Assembly (NCBI GenBank): GCA_024643785.1
Contig: JAHEMI010000008.1
Location: 3,941 to 50,277 of the forward strand
Reading direction: 5' to 3'
DNA: 46,337 nucleotides
Source of the DNA: Burkholderiaceae bacterium
Lineage (GTDB): Bacteria; Pseudomonadota; Gammaproteobacteria; Burkholderiales; Burkholderiaceae_E
Positions 10,654 to 20,895 of this stretch are shown one piece after another (within the stretch, counting starts at the first letter, position 1; the number at the start of each line of letters is the position of its first letter). The translations under genes and the position numbers were made by a program. Under the pieces are notes generated by a model. That model had not been told where the DNA came from, ran no database searches, and saw only the letters and a program-made list of their open reading frames with translations.

Positions 10654-11844
10654 ATGAGCCAGCAGCGGATCCCGGCCGTCTACATGCGCGGCGGCACCAG
10701 CAAGGGGGTGTTCTTCCATGAACGCGACCTGCCGCGCCCAGGGCCACTGCGCGACGCGCTCTTCGCGCGGGTGATCGGCAGCCCCGACCAGTACTCCCGG
10801 CACACTGACGGCATGGGCGGCGGCACCTCGAGCACCAGCAAGGTGGTGGTGATCGCGCCGTCCCGGCGCCCCGACTGCGACGTCGACTACCTGTTTGGCG
10901 CGGTCGCGATCGAGACCGGTCTGCTCGACTACAGCGGCAACTGCGGCAACCTCTCCGCGGCGGTCGGCCCCTTTGCTGTTCTCGAAGGCCTGGTAGCGCC
11001 GAGCGAGGGGCTCACCAGGGTCAGGATCTGGCAGCGCAATCTCGGGCAAAGAATCGACGCGCTGGTCCCGGTGCGGGGCGGCGAGGTCGTCGAGGACGGC
11101 AGTTTCAACGAGGATGGCGTGCCGTTCCCGGCCGCCGAAGTGCGGCTCGAGTACTACGGGGCGGAGCCCGCGGCCGACGCGGCGCCATTGTCTTCGGCCG
11201 GCACATCGTCGATTTTTCCGACCGGCGCAACCCAGGACATCTTGCGGGTTCCGGGAGTCGGGGCACTGCCGGTGACCATGATCACGGCGGGCAACCCGAC
11301 CATCTTCGTGCGTGCGCAGGCGCTCGGTCTCACCGGGCGTGAGTTGCCCGATGAGATCAACCGCGACCGGCGGCTGCTCGAGCGCCTGGAATTGGTCCGC
11401 GCGCACGGGGCCGTAGCGATGGGCCTGGCCGAGAGCAGCGCCGAGGCGACCAGGGTGCGGCCGGCGACTCCCAAGCTGTCCTGGGTCGCGCGACCGGGCA
11501 ACTATCGTTCCAGTGCCGGTGTCGAACTGGACGCCGATCGCGTCGATGTGCTGGCACGGATCATGTCCATGGGCAAACTGCACCACGCCTTTACCGGCAC
11601 CGGCGCGATCGCGTTGGCCGCGGCGGCGGCCACGCCCGGAACCATCGTCAACGAGATTGCCCGCACCCTGCCGGGAGTAGCGACCAGGATCGGGCACGTT
11701 TCCGGGGTGCTCGCGGTTGGCGCCGACATCTCGGCGCACGATGGCCGGTGGCGGCTCGACAAGGCGATCATGTCGCGCAGCGCCCGGCGCCTGATGAGCG
11801 GCTTTGTACACGTCCCCGCGACAGGGGTTCTGGGTAAGACCTAA
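10654..11844 (+). CDS. prpF: PrpF-family isomerase (2-methylaconitate cis-trans isomerase-like)
   Basis: A 396-residue protein of the PrpF / 4-oxalomesaconate tautomerase family, diaminopimelate-epimerase fold. Seen motifs are [11 protein letters not shown] at the N-terminus, [15 protein letters not shown] (with Lys63) and SGNCGNL (with Cys97), which match the positions of the proposed catalytic Lys and Cys. PrpF helps AcnD in the 2-methylcitrate cycle of propionate use; relatives isomerise other unsaturated tricarboxylates. No prpB, prpC or acnD is nearby, so the substrate is uncertain. It sits between trmJ and cysE on the same strand. Confidence 0.88.
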   Translation: MSQQRIPAVYMRGGTSKGVFFHERDLPRPGPLRDALFARVIGSPDQYSRHTDGMGGGTSSTSKVVVIAPSRRPDCDVDYLFGAVAIETGLLDYSGNCGNLSAAVGPFAVLEGLVAPSEGLTRVRIWQRNLGQRIDALVPVRGGEVVEDGSFNEDGVPFPAAEVRLEYYGAEPAADAAPLSSAGTSSIFPTGATQDILRVPGVGALPVTMITAGNPTIFVRAQALGLTGRELPDEINRDRRLLERLELVRAHGAVAMGLAESSAEATRVRPATPKLSWVARPGNYRSSAGVELDADRVDVLARIMSMGKLHHAFTGTGAIALAAAAATPGTIVNEIARTLPGVATRIGHVSGVLAVGADISAHDGRWRLDKAIMSRSARRLMSGFVHVPATGVLGKT

Positions 11845-11902
11845 ACTTTGCTCATGGTGCGGGCGCCCGTCGGTTGACTGGTACGCATCTGGAGGCAGTG
11901 AA

Positions 11903-12649
11903 ATGTTTGAACGGATTCGGGAAGATATCGCCACGATCATGGAGCGCGATCCGGCGGCCAGATCGAGCTTCGAGGTGCTGCTGTGTTGTCCGGGCCTGCA
12001 CGCGCTGGCCTTTCACCGGCTCGGCAATCGCCTGTGGTTCGCCGGTTATCGCACCCTGGCGCGCTGGATTTCCAATCTCGCGCGCTTCCTCACCGGGATC
12101 GAGATCCACCCTGCGGTGCGCGTCGGCAGAAGGGTGTTCATCGATCATGGCATGGGAGTGGTGATCGGCGAGACTGCCGAGATCGGCGACGATTGCACGA
12201 TCTACCAGGGTGTGACGCTGGGCGGAACCTCGCTCGAGCGGACCAAGCGCCATCCGACGCTCGAGGCCGGGGTGGTGGTTGGCGCCGGCGCCAAGGTGCT
12301 GGGCCCGTTCACGGTGGGCGCCGGGGCACGCATCGGGTCGAACTCGGTGGTGGTCAAGGCCGTGCCGCCAGGGGCCACGGCAGTGGGCATCCCGGCGCGC
12401 ATCATTGTCGAGGGTGACGACGCCCAGCGCGAGGAACATGCCGCCAGGATGGGCTTCTCGGCCTATGCCGTAACCCAGGGCGGCGACGATCCGCTGTCGC
12501 TGGCGCTGCACCGGCTGATCGATCACGTCGCGGCCCAGGACCGGGTGATCGAGGAGTTGCAGAGTGCCATCAAGGGGCTGGGCGCCGAGGTCAGCGAATC
12601 AGCGGGCGAACCGCTCGACGCCCCGTCGCTCAACCGGATCGTCGACTGA
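11903..12649 (+). CDS. cysE: serine O-acetyltransferase
   Basis: A 248-residue CysE, which acetylates serine with acetyl-CoA as the first step of cysteine synthesis. ATG 11903 is chosen because GGAGG lies at 11891-11895, seven bases upstream. The N-terminal helical domain ([20 protein letters not shown]) is followed by a left-handed beta-helix of hexapeptide repeats with [15 protein letters not shown], and the GGTS loop. The tail after about residue 185 is longer than in short CysE forms and is acidic. The start lies 58 bases after prpF, so they may share a transcript, though the good ribosome site permits independent translation. Confidence 0.95.
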   Translation: MFERIREDIATIMERDPAARSSFEVLLCCPGLHALAFHRLGNRLWFAGYRTLARWISNLARFLTGIEIHPAVRVGRRVFIDHGMGVVIGETAEIGDDCTIYQGVTLGGTSLERTKRHPTLEAGVVVGAGAKVLGPFTVGAGARIGSNSVVVKAVPPGATAVGIPARIIVEGDDAQREEHAARMGFSAYAVTQGGDDPLSLALHRLIDHVAAQDRVIEELQSAIKGLGAEVSESAGEPLDAPSLNRIVD

Positions 12650-12676
12650 TAGCGGTCCTGCTGCGCTCGGGCGGGA

Positions 12677-13519
12677 TTACCCGGCTGCGATGCTCGCGGC
12701 CCACGGACCTACCGGTTCCCAGCCAGCCGAGCTGACGCGCAGGAACCCGCCGCGCTGCGGATGTTCTTCGCTGCGTTCCTCGGGAGCCCACCAGTCGGGC
12801 AGGACCCAGCGCACCAATTCACCGTCCGGACCACGGTGGTGATGGCGGGCCGGGCGGTGGGTGTGCCCGTGGATCATGGTTCCAGCGCCTTGGGCGCGCG
12901 CCGTCTCCAGGACCGCCGCGGCGACCACGTCCATCCATTCCGGCCGCTTGCCGGCCTTGGAACGCTCGCTTTGTGCCCGCAACACCCGGGCATACTCGGT
13001 GCGTTCGGCGAGCGAATGCTGCAGGAAGCTTTCCTGCCAGCCGGCGCCGCGGGACAGGGTCCGGAATTCCTGGTACGAGAGGTCGGCGGTGCACAGGGAG
13101 TCGCCGTGGAGCAGCAGCGTCGGAGTGCCGAACAGCTCGATCCGGGTCGGGTCCGCCAGCATCCGGGCTCCGGTCCGATCGGCAAAGCCGGCGCCGGCTT
13201 GGGCGGGTTTGCCCCGGTCGAGCAGGAAGTCCCGGTTGCCGCGCATCACGAAGACCTGGATGCCGCCGCCAGCCAGGGCGTGCAACAGTCCGATGGCGGC
13301 CGCCACGGTGGCGCCGGGCTGGTCATCGCCGACCCAGTAATCGAACAGGTCGCCGAGCAGGAACACGTGGGTCGCATCGCTCGAAGCGTGCCCGAGCGCC
13401 TCCAGGAACCAGCGCGCCGTGCCCGGATCGTGGTCGTCGAGGTGAATGTCGGAGGCGAACAGCGCCACGTCACCACCGCCGATATTGATCACCGGTTGCT
13501 CCCCGCGGCGCTGGTGCAC
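12677..13519 (-). CDS. lpxH: UDP-2,3-diacylglucosamine diphosphatase LpxH
   Basis: A 280-residue metallophosphatase that cleaves UDP-2,3-diacylglucosamine to lipid X in lipid A synthesis, on the inner face of the membrane. The calcineurin-like metal motifs are in order: SDIHL (Asp24, His26), LLGDLFDYW, MRGNRDFLL and GHTHRP. The start is GTG 13519, four bases after the stop of the cyclophilin gene, so the two are probably one transcript. The C-terminal residues after about 245 are slightly longer than usual. It shows the organism makes lipid A. Confidence 0.95.
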   Translation of the reverse strand: MHQRRGEQPVINIGGGDVALFASDIHLDDHDPGTARWFLEALGHASSDATHVFLLGDLFDYWVGDDQPGATVAAAIGLLHALAGGGIQVFVMRGNRDFLLDRGKPAQAGAGFADRTGARMLADPTRIELFGTPTLLLHGDSLCTADLSYQEFRTLSRGAGWQESFLQHSLAERTEYARVLRAQSERSKAGKRPEWMDVVAAAVLETARAQGAGTMIHGHTHRPARHHHRGPDGELVRWVLPDWWAPEERSEEHPQRGGFLRVSSAGWEPVGPWAASIAAG

Positions 13520-13523
13520 CCGG

Positions 13524-14120
13524 TCAATGCGCCGGCAGGAGCCGGACCGATTCGATCACGACGGGCTCGACCGGAACGTCGCGCATCGGCCCGACGGTCG
13601 TGGTGGGAACGGCCCGGATCACGTTGACGACCTCCATTCCCTGCACCACCTTGCCGAAGACCGCATAGCCGTGACCATCGGGCGAGGGGTAGTTCAGGCC
13701 GTCGTTGTTGACCGTGTTGATGAAGAACTGGCTGGTCGCCGAATTGGGGTTGCCGGTCCTGGCCATGGCGATCCAGCCGGCATCGTTGCGCAGCCCGTTC
13801 TGGGACTCGAGCGCGATCGGTGCCCGGGTCGTCTTCGGCTGCAGGCGGTTCTGGTAGAAGTCCTTGCCGAAACCGCCGCCCTGGATCATGAAGTTCCCGA
13901 TGACGCGGTGGAAGATCGTGCCGTCGTAGTGACCGCTCTTGACGTATTCGAGGAAGTTCTCGACGGTGCGCGGTGCTTTGGAGGGGTAGAGTTCGACCAC
14001 GATCTCGCCAGCGCTGGTCTTGATCTCCACCCGCGGTGCGGCGTCGGCGGCGGCGCCGTCGTCGGCCACTGCGCTCAGGCCAATCAGCACGGCGCCGAGA
14101 ATCGGAAGTTTGAATCGCAT
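13524..14120 (-). CDS. periplasmic cyclophilin-type peptidyl-prolyl isomerase
   Basis: A 198-residue cyclophilin with an N-terminal signal peptide (about residues 1-27, [17 protein letters not shown]), so it should act in the periplasm like PpiA. The core has the expected [31 protein letters not shown] and [13 protein letters not shown] motifs, with the catalytic Arg in FHRVI. It lies between a TPR protein gene and lpxH on the same strand. In E. coli and many other proteobacteria a ppi gene also sits beside lpxH, which supports the operon. It could be named ppiA, but that is a matter of convention. Confidence 0.93.
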   Translation of the reverse strand: MRFKLPILGAVLIGLSAVADDGAAADAAPRVEIKTSAGEIVVELYPSKAPRTVENFLEYVKSGHYDGTIFHRVIGNFMIQGGGFGKDFYQNRLQPKTTRAPIALESQNGLRNDAGWIAMARTGNPNSATSQFFINTVNNDGLNYPSPDGHGYAVFGKVVQGMEVVNVIRAVPTTTVGPMRDVPVEPVVIESVRLLPAH

Positions 14121-14147
14121 TTGGGGCTCCTGAAGAGGGGGGCTGGG

Positions 14148-14825
14148 TTATTTGTTCGGTGTCGTGCCGATGATCTTGTCGATCATCTCGCGGGCCAGAG
14201 CCAGCTTGGCGCGCAGGCCACCGTCCTCGGGCCGCGCCTGAAGTGCAAGCTGGTAGGAACGTTCGGCCAGCCGCAGGTACAGGTCGCCGAGGTTCTCCCG
14301 GGCCAGCGCGTAGCTGGGCAGGGCGCGCAGCGCCATCTCCAGTTGCGCGCGGGCAAGGTCGAGTTCACCCCGGCCGGCGTAGATCGTCGCCAGGTTATTG
14401 TGCGGCTCGGGCAGTTCGGGAAATTCCTGGGTGAGCTCGGTGAACGCGGTCAGCGCCAGTTCCTGGCGTCCGGCTTCGGCCAGTTGCACCGCCCGGGTGA
14501 AGCGCAGCCGGGCGTCGCGCGGGTTGTCGCGCAACGCCGCCGTGAGAATCTCGAGGGCGCGCTCGCGATTGCCGGCATCGGCGGCCGCCCTGGCCGCGGC
14601 GATTGCATCGCTGACCGGATCGGCTGCAACGGCGCGCGCCGGGCTTGCCGCTGCGCTGGCGGCACCAGCCGCTGCCGTTGCCGGGGGCGTCGCCGGCTGG
14701 GCGGTGGCCGGTTTGCCGCTCACGCACGCCAGCACAATGAGCGCGCCGAGCCACCCCGAGTTGCGGGTCAGGAACCGGTTCGCTACTGCTGGCCGGGTGC
14801 AGCCCGGTGCTATACTCATTTGCAT
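14148..14825 (-). CDS. exported tetratricopeptide-repeat protein
   Basis: A 225-residue protein with a hydrophobic export segment (about residues 24-40, [11 protein letters not shown]), a low-complexity Ala/Pro linker to about 70, then three to four TPR-like helical repeats ([52 protein letters not shown]). TPRs bind protein partners; the partner is unknown. Start choice is uncertain: Met1 (14825), Met3 (14819) or a later codon. A possible cysS -10 box overlaps the first codons. It is the first gene of the TPR-cyclophilin-lpxH strand run. Confidence 0.82.
   Translation of the reverse strand: MQMSIAPGCTRPAVANRFLTRNSGWLGALIVLACVSGKPATAQPATPPATAAAGAASAAASPARAVAADPVSDAIAAARAAADAGNRERALEILTAALRDNPRDARLRFTRAVQLAEAGRQELALTAFTELTQEFPELPEPHNNLATIYAGRGELDLARAQLEMALRALPSYALARENLGDLYLRLAERSYQLALQARPEDGGLRAKLALAREMIDKIIGTTPNK
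14808..14816 (+). promoter_or_regulatory. possible extended -10 promoter element for cysS
   Basis: The sequence TGCTATACT is an extended -10 (TG-N-TATACT). No good -35 is visible, as is common for extended -10 promoters. Transcription would begin near 14823, about 130 bases before the cysS start. The element overlaps the first codons of the divergent TPR gene if that gene starts at 14825 or 14819. Confidence 0.4.
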
Positions 14826-14953
14826 CCCCGCATTCTAGCAACGGACGACCTGCGCGGTCAGGGATCGTGCCGGCAAAATTGGCGCGGGTGGCCGCGGCGC
14901 GGCACGCAAGGACCTCGACAACGGACCTTCAGTCCACCACCACCGACCCCAAT

Positions 14954-16441
14954 ATGCTGCGAATCCACAACACGCTCACGCGAAGCAAGGAAACCTTCGT
15001 TCCGCTCGAGCCCGGCAAGGTCCGCATGTACGTCTGCGGGATGACGGTCTACGATTTCTGCCACATCGGCCATGCCCGCGTCCTGGTGGTTTTTGATGCG
15101 GTGCAACGCTGGTTGCGCGCGAGCGGCTACCAGCTGACCTACGTGCGCAACGTCACCGATATCGATGACAAGATCATCGCCCGCGCCCGCGAGACCGGCC
15201 AGAGCATCGGCGCGCTGACCCAGCGCTTCATCGACGCGATGCACGAGGACGAGCGCGCGCTGGGCGTCGCGCCGCCCGATCATGAACCACGCGCCACCGG
15301 GTATGTCCCCCAGATGCTCGGCCTGATCGAGCGCCTCGAGGGCAACGGCTACGCCTATCGTGCGGCCGACGGGGACGTCAACTACGCGGTGCGGCAATTC
15401 GCGAGCTATGGCCGGCTCTCGGGCAAGACGCTGGACGACTTGCGCTCGGGCGAACGGGTTGCGGTGACCGACGCCAAGCACGATCCGCTCGATTTTGTGC
15501 TCTGGAAGTCGGCCAAGGAGGGCGAACCTGCCGAGGCCAAATGGGAGTCGCCATTCGGACTGGGCCGGCCCGGCTGGCATATCGAGTGCTCGGCCATGTC
15601 CAACGCGCTGCTCGGCGACACCCTGGACATCCACGGCGGCGGCGCCGACCTCCAGTTCCCGCATCACGAGAACGAAATCGCGCAGAGCGAAGGGGCGCTG
15701 TTCCACAACCGCGACGGGCAATTCGTGCGCTACTGGATGCATAACGGCTTCGTCCGCGTCGACGACGAGAAGATGTCCAAGTCGCTGGGCAATTTCTTCA
15801 CCATCCGGGAGGTGCTGCGCGCTTTCGACCCGGAGGTGGTGCGGCTGTTCATCCTGCGCGCCCACTACCGTAGCCCGCTGAACTACTCCGACGCCCATCT
15901 CGAGGATGCCCGCCAGGCGCTGCTGCGCCTGTACACGGCACTGAGCGACGACTTCGTGGCGGCGCGTGCCGGGCCCGGCGGCATTGGCCTGTGCACCTGC
16001 AGCGGCCGCGAGGACGATTGCACCGGCAGCTGCGACGATCCGCCGCCGGACGCCATCACCACCGAGTTCGTGACCCGCTTTCGGGCCGCCATGGACGACG
16101 ACTTCAACACGCCGGAAGCGCTCGCCGTGCTGTTCGATCTCGCCACCGAACTCAATCGTACCCGCGCCCCGGTGCTCGAACGCACCCTGCGCTCGCTGGC
16201 CGGCGTGCTCGGATTGTTGCGCAAGAAGCCGGCCGACGCGCGCCGCAGCGGCCTGCTGGGCAGTGAAGCGGAGGCTGCCGCGGGACTCGACGACGCGGCC
16301 ATCGAGGCCGCCATCGCCGCGCGAGCGCTCGCCAAGCAGGAGCGCAACTGGGCCGAGGCGGACCGGATCAGGGACGAACTGACGGCCAGCAACATCGTGC
16401 TCGAGGATTCTCCCGGCGGCACGACCTGGCGGCGCGGGTAG
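14954..16441 (+). CDS. cysS: cysteinyl-tRNA synthetase
   Basis: A 495-residue class I synthetase that charges tRNA-Cys. ATG 14954 gives the family-typical [13 protein letters not shown]. Zinc ligand Cys28, the HIGH motif (37-40) and KMSKS (273-277) are present. Downstream homologous blocks ([20 protein letters not shown] and [18 protein letters not shown]) are also intact. Between them lies an unusual insert with four cysteines (Cys347, Cys349, Cys356, Cys360), described in the findings. It is followed four bases later by the DNA glycosylase gene. Confidence 0.97.
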   Translation: MLRIHNTLTRSKETFVPLEPGKVRMYVCGMTVYDFCHIGHARVLVVFDAVQRWLRASGYQLTYVRNVTDIDDKIIARARETGQSIGALTQRFIDAMHEDERALGVAPPDHEPRATGYVPQMLGLIERLEGNGYAYRAADGDVNYAVRQFASYGRLSGKTLDDLRSGERVAVTDAKHDPLDFVLWKSAKEGEPAEAKWESPFGLGRPGWHIECSAMSNALLGDTLDIHGGGADLQFPHHENEIAQSEGALFHNRDGQFVRYWMHNGFVRVDDEKMSKSLGNFFTIREVLRAFDPEVVRLFILRAHYRSPLNYSDAHLEDARQALLRLYTALSDDFVAARAGPGGIGLCTCSGREDDCTGSCDDPPPDAITTEFVTRFRAAMDDDFNTPEALAVLFDLATELNRTRAPVLERTLRSLAGVLGLLRKKPADARRSGLLGSEAEAAAGLDDAAIEAAIAARALAKQERNWAEADRIRDELTASNIVLEDSPGGTTWRRG

Positions 16442-16445
16442 GCAG

Positions 16446-17081
16446 ATGTCCGGCGCGCCAGTGGGCAAGCCGCACTATTGGGACCAGGCCTGCGCCGAAC
16501 TGGCTGCGGCCGACCCGGTCATGGCGCGCCTGGTCGGCACGCTGGGAACCAGCCATCTCATCGCCAGGGGCGATTCGTTCGTGACCCTGGCGCGCGCCAT
16601 CATCGGCCAGCAGATTTCGGTCCGGGCCGCGCAAACGGTCTGGGACCGCTTCGCGGCTGCCGCCCGCGAGGTCCATCCGGAGCGGGTGGCACGGATGCGC
16701 GAGAGCACGCTGCGCCGCTGCGGACTGTCGCAACGCAAGGCCGAATACGTTCGTGACCTGGCCCGCCAGTTCGCTGGCGGAGATATCGATCCCCGGGCGC
16801 TGCCGCAACTCGATGACGAGGCAGTAATCGGCCAGCTGGTCGAAGTCCGCGGCATTGGCCGCTGGACAGCGGAGATGTTTCTGATATTCAATCTGTTGCG
16901 GCCGGACGTATTTCCGGTCGACGACCTGGGGCTGCAGCGCGCCATCGCGCGGCACTACAGGGATGGAGCTGAGGTGAGCCGTGGCGAAGCGCTCGCGATC
17001 GGGGAATCGTGGCGTCCCTGGCGCAGCGTCGCAACCTGGATAATGTGGCGCAGCCTCGACCCCGTGCCGGTGGAGTATTGA
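16446..17081 (+). CDS. DNA-3-methyladenine glycosylase II, HhH-GPD family
   Basis: A 211-residue AlkA-type base-excision enzyme that removes alkylated bases. It has the conserved [14 protein letters not shown] entry helix, a helix-hairpin-helix ([18 protein letters not shown]) and the catalytic Asp (Asp160 in [11 protein letters not shown]). It lacks the N-terminal domain of E. coli AlkA, as do many short members. Its TGA stop shares one base with the accA ATG (TGATG), so the pair is translationally linked, and this glycosylase-accA order is common in betaproteobacteria. Confidence 0.93.
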   Translation: MSGAPVGKPHYWDQACAELAAADPVMARLVGTLGTSHLIARGDSFVTLARAIIGQQISVRAAQTVWDRFAAAAREVHPERVARMRESTLRRCGLSQRKAEYVRDLARQFAGGDIDPRALPQLDDEAVIGQLVEVRGIGRWTAEMFLIFNLLRPDVFPVDDLGLQRAIARHYRDGAEVSRGEALAIGESWRPWRSVATWIMWRSLDPVPVEY

Positions 17082-18052
17082 TGAAGACCACGTATCTGGA
17101 CTTTGAGCAGCCGATCGCGGAGCTCGAACAGAAGATCGAAGCCCTGCGCTTCGTGCAGGACGATTCGGCGCTCGACATCGCGGACGAAATCGAGCGCCTG
17201 GGCAAGAAGAACCACGCCCTGCTCAAGACAGCCTATTCCAAGCTCAGCCCGTGGCAGGTCGCCCAGGTTGCGCGCCATCCCCAGCGGCCCTATACGCTCG
17301 ACTACCTGCGGGCGATCTTCACCGACTTTCACGAGCTTCACGGCGATCGTGCCTACGCCGACGATCCTTCCATCGTCGGCGGTCTCGCCCGCTTCAATGG
17401 CCAGCCGGTGATGGTGATCGGGCACCAGAAGGGGCGCGATACCCGCGAACGTACCTACCGCAATTTCGGGATGTCACGGCCAGAGGGCTACCGCAAGGCG
17501 TTGCGGCTGATGAAACTGGCCGAGAAGTTCGATATCCCGGTGCTGACCTTCGTCGACACCCCCGGCGCCTTCCCGGGGATTGGCGCCGAGGAGCGCGGCC
17601 AGTCCGAGGCGATCGGGCGCAACCTGTTCGAGATGGCTGGCTTGCGGGTGCCGATCATCGCCACCGTGATCGGGGAGGGCGGCTCCGGCGGCGCCCTGGC
17701 GATCGCGGTGTCGGATACGGTGCTGATGCTCCAGTTTGCGATCTACTCGGTGATCTCCCCCGAGGGCTGTGCCGCGATCCTCTGGAAGAGCGGCGAGCAG
17801 GCTCCCGAGGCGGCAACCGCGCTGGGCATCACCGCGCTGCGGCTCAAGGCGCTGGGGCTGATCGACCGGATCGTCAACGAGCCGGTCGGAGGCGCCCATC
17901 GCGACCCCGACGAGATGGCCAAGCTGCTGCGGCGCGCGCTCTCGGAGGCGTTGCGCCAACTCTCCGGACTGCGTCCCGACGAACTGGTCGAGCAGCGTCA
18001 CAAGCGAATAATGGCTTATGGCAAGTTCCGGGAAACCGCGGCGCCGCGCTAA
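17081..18052 (+). CDS. accA: acetyl-CoA carboxylase carboxyltransferase subunit alpha
   Basis: A 323-residue AccA. With AccD it transfers the carboxyl group from biotin to acetyl-CoA to make malonyl-CoA for fatty acid synthesis. ATG 17081 is chosen for GGTGGAG at 17069-17075 and the typical [16 protein letters not shown]. Key segments are present: [30 protein letters not shown] and [12 protein letters not shown]. The stop lies 35 bases inside tilS. accD is not in this window. Confidence 0.97.
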   Translation: MKTTYLDFEQPIAELEQKIEALRFVQDDSALDIADEIERLGKKNHALLKTAYSKLSPWQVAQVARHPQRPYTLDYLRAIFTDFHELHGDRAYADDPSIVGGLARFNGQPVMVIGHQKGRDTRERTYRNFGMSRPEGYRKALRLMKLAEKFDIPVLTFVDTPGAFPGIGAEERGQSEAIGRNLFEMAGLRVPIIATVIGEGGSGGALAIAVSDTVLMLQFAIYSVISPEGCAAILWKSGEQAPEAATALGITALRLKALGLIDRIVNEPVGGAHRDPDEMAKLLRRALSEALRQLSGLRPDELVEQRHKRIMAYGKFRETAAPR

Positions 18053-19505
18053 GACTCCTGACGCAGCCCCGGCGCCTTCCGACGCCGGTGCCCTCGACGT
18101 TGTCCTGGACGCGGCCCTTGCCGCGCTCGACGAACAGCTCCCCGGTGCCACCGTGGCGGTGGCGGTCTCCGGCGGGCGCGATTCGGTGGCGCTGCTGCAT
18201 GCGCTGGCCAGTCGCGGCCGGGCCAGCCTGGCGTTGAGCATCGATCACGGCCTGCATGCCGAGTCAGCAGCATGGGTCGATTGCGCGCGCAACTGTGCAT
18301 TGGCGCTGGGCGTCAGGTTCCAGGCGGCAACGGTGGCGGTGAGCGGGGTCGAGCGGCGCGGTCTCGAGGAGGCGGCCCGCGTCGCGCGCTACGGCTGCCT
18401 GGCGGAGTTGTGCCGCGAGTCGGGGGCCAATGTGCTGGCGCTCGCCCATCATCTCGATGACGTTGCCGAAACGGTGCTGCTGCAGGCGCTGCGGGGCAGC
18501 GGCCTGGCGGGGATCGCTGCGATGCCCGCCCTGGCTGCCGACGCCAGCGCGAGCGCAGATTCCGACACGGCCGCGGAACCAGCAAGGCTGTGGCGCTGGC
18601 GCCCGCTGCTCGAAATTCCGCGCTCGGCCATCGACGCCTACCTGGCGGCCCATGACCTGGCTCACGCCGAAGATCCGAGCAACAGCGATGCCCGTTTCGT
18701 GCGCAATGCGCTGCGGCTGCAGGTGCTGCCGGCGATCGCGCGCCATTTCCCGGCCTACCGCCAGACGCTGGCCCGGCTCGCCGGTCACGCGGCCGAGGCC
18801 GCTTCCTTGCTCGCCGAGGTTGCCGTTTCAGACCTGGAAGCGACGGCCGAGACCGACCCCGTGCTCGGTGACACGATCAGGCTGTCGCGCTGGCTGGAAC
18901 TGCCGGCGGGGCGCCAGGCACAGGTTTTGCGGGCCTGGCTGGCGCGGCACGGCCTGAGAGCGCCGTCGCAGGCACGATTACAGGAGATGCAGCGCCAGCT
19001 GGCGCGCGCCGCTCCCGACGCAGCAGTGCTCCTTACCCATGAGGGGCGGCACGTTCGGCGCTATCGCGACTGGATCGTGGTCGAGACCCGCAGCAGCGCT
19101 ACAGCGGTTCCGGTGAGCGCGGCCGAGGTGACGATCAACTGGCGCGGGGAGGCGAGCATCGATGTTGCCGAACTAGGTGGCCGCTTGTGCATCGAGGACG
19201 AGCAGCGGCCGGGTGTCTGGGGGGTGGCGCGAACCGCACTGGCTGCCGGGCCCCTGGTCCTGCGCGCCCGGCGGGGGCGCGAGCGACTGCAGCTGACCCA
19301 GGAAGGGCCCAGCCGTAGCCTTAAGAATGTCTTTCAGGAGCACGGGGTGCCGAACTGGCAGCGGGCGCGCGTGCCGCTCGCCTATCTCGGAGACCGCCTG
19401 CTTTGGGTTGCCGGCATAGGTTTTGACACCCGAATCGCAAGTCGCAGCGGTGAAAGGCTGGCATTGCGTTGGGAAAACGCCCAAGAAGCCAAGTACTTCA
19501 TTTGA
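18018..19505 (+). CDS. tilS: tRNA(Ile)-lysidine synthetase
   Basis: A 495-residue TilS, which attaches lysine to C34 of tRNA-Ile(CAU) so that it reads AUA. The PP-loop SGGRDS (51-56) and the HHLDD motif of the N-terminal ATP pyrophosphatase domain are clear. A middle TilS domain and a C-terminal domain ([14 protein letters not shown] through [19 protein letters not shown]) follow. The start ATG 18018 lies 35 bases inside accA in another frame. The last codons overlap the -35 box proposed for lysC. Confidence 0.95.
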   Translation: MASSGKPRRRAKTPDAAPAPSDAGALDVVLDAALAALDEQLPGATVAVAVSGGRDSVALLHALASRGRASLALSIDHGLHAESAAWVDCARNCALALGVRFQAATVAVSGVERRGLEEAARVARYGCLAELCRESGANVLALAHHLDDVAETVLLQALRGSGLAGIAAMPALAADASASADSDTAAEPARLWRWRPLLEIPRSAIDAYLAAHDLAHAEDPSNSDARFVRNALRLQVLPAIARHFPAYRQTLARLAGHAAEAASLLAEVAVSDLEATAETDPVLGDTIRLSRWLELPAGRQAQVLRAWLARHGLRAPSQARLQEMQRQLARAAPDAAVLLTHEGRHVRRYRDWIVVETRSSATAVPVSAAEVTINWRGEASIDVAELGGRLCIEDEQRPGVWGVARTALAAGPLVLRARRGRERLQLTQEGPSRSLKNVFQEHGVPNWQRARVPLAYLGDRLLWVAGIGFDTRIASRSGERLALRWENAQEAKYFI

Positions 19506-19530
19506 ACTGAAGTTAAACAAACCCTAAAAT
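19502..19530 (+). promoter_or_regulatory. sigma-70 type promoter for lysC
   Basis: TTGAAC (19502-19507) and TAAAAT (19525-19530) are separated by exactly 17 bases, a near-consensus sigma-70 promoter. The -35 overlaps the tilS stop codon. Transcription would start near 19537, giving a leader of about 30 bases before the lysC ATG. The leader is too short for a lysine riboswitch. Confidence 0.72.
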
Positions 19531-19565
19531 AGACCGGTTTTGTTCAATTGAGACTTGAGACCAGC

Positions 19566-20846
19566 ATGGCGTTGATTGTTCATAAGTACGGCGGCACTTC
19601 AATGGGCTCGCCGGAACGCATTCGCAACGTCGCCGCGCGGGTCGCCAAGTGGCACAAGGCAGGGCACCAGATGGTGGTAGTGCCCTCGGCCATGGCTGGT
19701 GAAACCAATCGCCTGATAGCCTTGGCCAAGGAAATCGACGCCGAACCGGACGGGCGCGAACTCGACATGATCGCCGCGACCGGCGAACAGGTCTCGGTCG
19801 GATTGCTGGCAATGGCCCTCAAGGCTTGCGGCGTGCCGGCGGTCAGCTATGCCGGATGGCAGGTGCCGGTGCGCACCGACAATGCCTTCGGCAAGGCGCG
19901 CATCATGTCGATCGACGCCGAGCGCGTGCTGGCCGACCTGGCGGCCGGGCGGGTGGTCATCATCACCGGCTTCCAGGGCATCGATCCCGGCGGCAACGTG
20001 ACCACGCTCGGCCGTGGCGGATCGGACACTTCGGCGGTGGCAGTCGCTGCCGCCCTGCAGGCCGAAGAATGCCTGATCTTCACCGACGTCGACGGTGTCT
20101 ACACGACCGATCCCCGGATCGTTCCCGAGGCGCGGCGGATGCAGAAGATCACCTTCGAGGAAATGCTCGAGATGGCCAGTCTTGGCTCGAAGGTCTTGCA
20201 GATTCGTTCGGTCGAATTTGCCGGCAAGTACAAGGTCAAGACCCGCGTTCTGTCGAGCTTGACCCCGCCCGACATCGATCTCGCCCAAGAGGCAGTATCG
20301 GGGACCCTGATTACATTCGAGGAAGATGAGACGATGGAAAAAGCGGTCATCTCGGGGATCGCGTTCAACCGCGATGAAGCCAAGATCACGGTGATGCGGG
20401 TGCCAGACCGGCCCGGGATCGCCTACCAGATCCTGGGCTCGATAGCCGACGCCAACATCGACGTCGACATGATCATCCAGAACCAGTCGGTCGACGGGCT
20501 GACCGACTTTTCGTTCACGGTGCACCGCAACGAGTACCAGAAGGCGCTGGCGGTACTCGAGTCCAAGGTGCGCAATCAGGTCGGGGGCGGCGAGATCATT
20601 GGCGATACCAAGATCTGCAAGATCTCGGCGGTCGGCATCGGGATGCGCTCCCACGTCGGCATCGCCAGCCAGATGTTCCGTACGCTCGCCGACGAGGGCA
20701 TCAACATCCAGATGATCTCGACCTCCGAGATCAAGATCTCGGTGGTGATTGAAGACAAGTACATGGAACTCGCTGTGCGGGCGCTGCACAAGGCTTTCGG
20801 CCTTGAGCAGCAACCGGGCAACGTCAACCAGGGCGAGGCTGTTTGA
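19566..20846 (+). CDS. lysC: aspartate kinase
   Basis: A 426-residue aspartokinase that phosphorylates aspartate at the head of the lysine, threonine and methionine pathway. ATG 19566 gives MALIVHKYGGTSMGS, with the KYGGTS substrate motif. The kinase domain covers about 1-245; two ACT domains (about 265-335 and 345-410) should bind the feedback amino acids. ATG 20334 (Met257) has GAGGA ten bases upstream and would make a 170-residue regulatory subunit, as in the alpha2-beta2 aspartokinases of Bacillus and Corynebacterium. The promoter at 19502-19530 precedes it, and tRNA-Ser follows 49 bases later. Confidence 0.97.
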   Translation: MALIVHKYGGTSMGSPERIRNVAARVAKWHKAGHQMVVVPSAMAGETNRLIALAKEIDAEPDGRELDMIAATGEQVSVGLLAMALKACGVPAVSYAGWQVPVRTDNAFGKARIMSIDAERVLADLAAGRVVIITGFQGIDPGGNVTTLGRGGSDTSAVAVAAALQAEECLIFTDVDGVYTTDPRIVPEARRMQKITFEEMLEMASLGSKVLQIRSVEFAGKYKVKTRVLSSLTPPDIDLAQEAVSGTLITFEEDETMEKAVISGIAFNRDEAKITVMRVPDRPGIAYQILGSIADANIDVDMIIQNQSVDGLTDFSFTVHRNEYQKALAVLESKVRNQVGGGEIIGDTKICKISAVGIGMRSHVGIASQMFRTLADEGINIQMISTSEIKISVVIEDKYMELAVRALHKAFGLEQQPGNVNQGEAV

Positions 20847-20895
20847 CCGCTGATGGTGCTGTCGATACACTTCGCAGCGCTCGCAAGGCGAGCGT

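Noticed and set aside
9802-11940. Minus-strand open frame (712 codons) opposite trmJ and prpF
   Set aside because: Both plus-strand genes have conserved family motifs; the antisense frame has none.
13446-15044. Plus-strand open frame (532 codons) opposite the cyclophilin and TPR genes
   Set aside because: Cyclophilin motifs on the minus strand are unambiguous; the plus frame is a shadow.
19531-19565. lysC leader considered as a lysine riboswitch
   Set aside because: The predicted leader is about 30 bases, far too short for the L-box fold.
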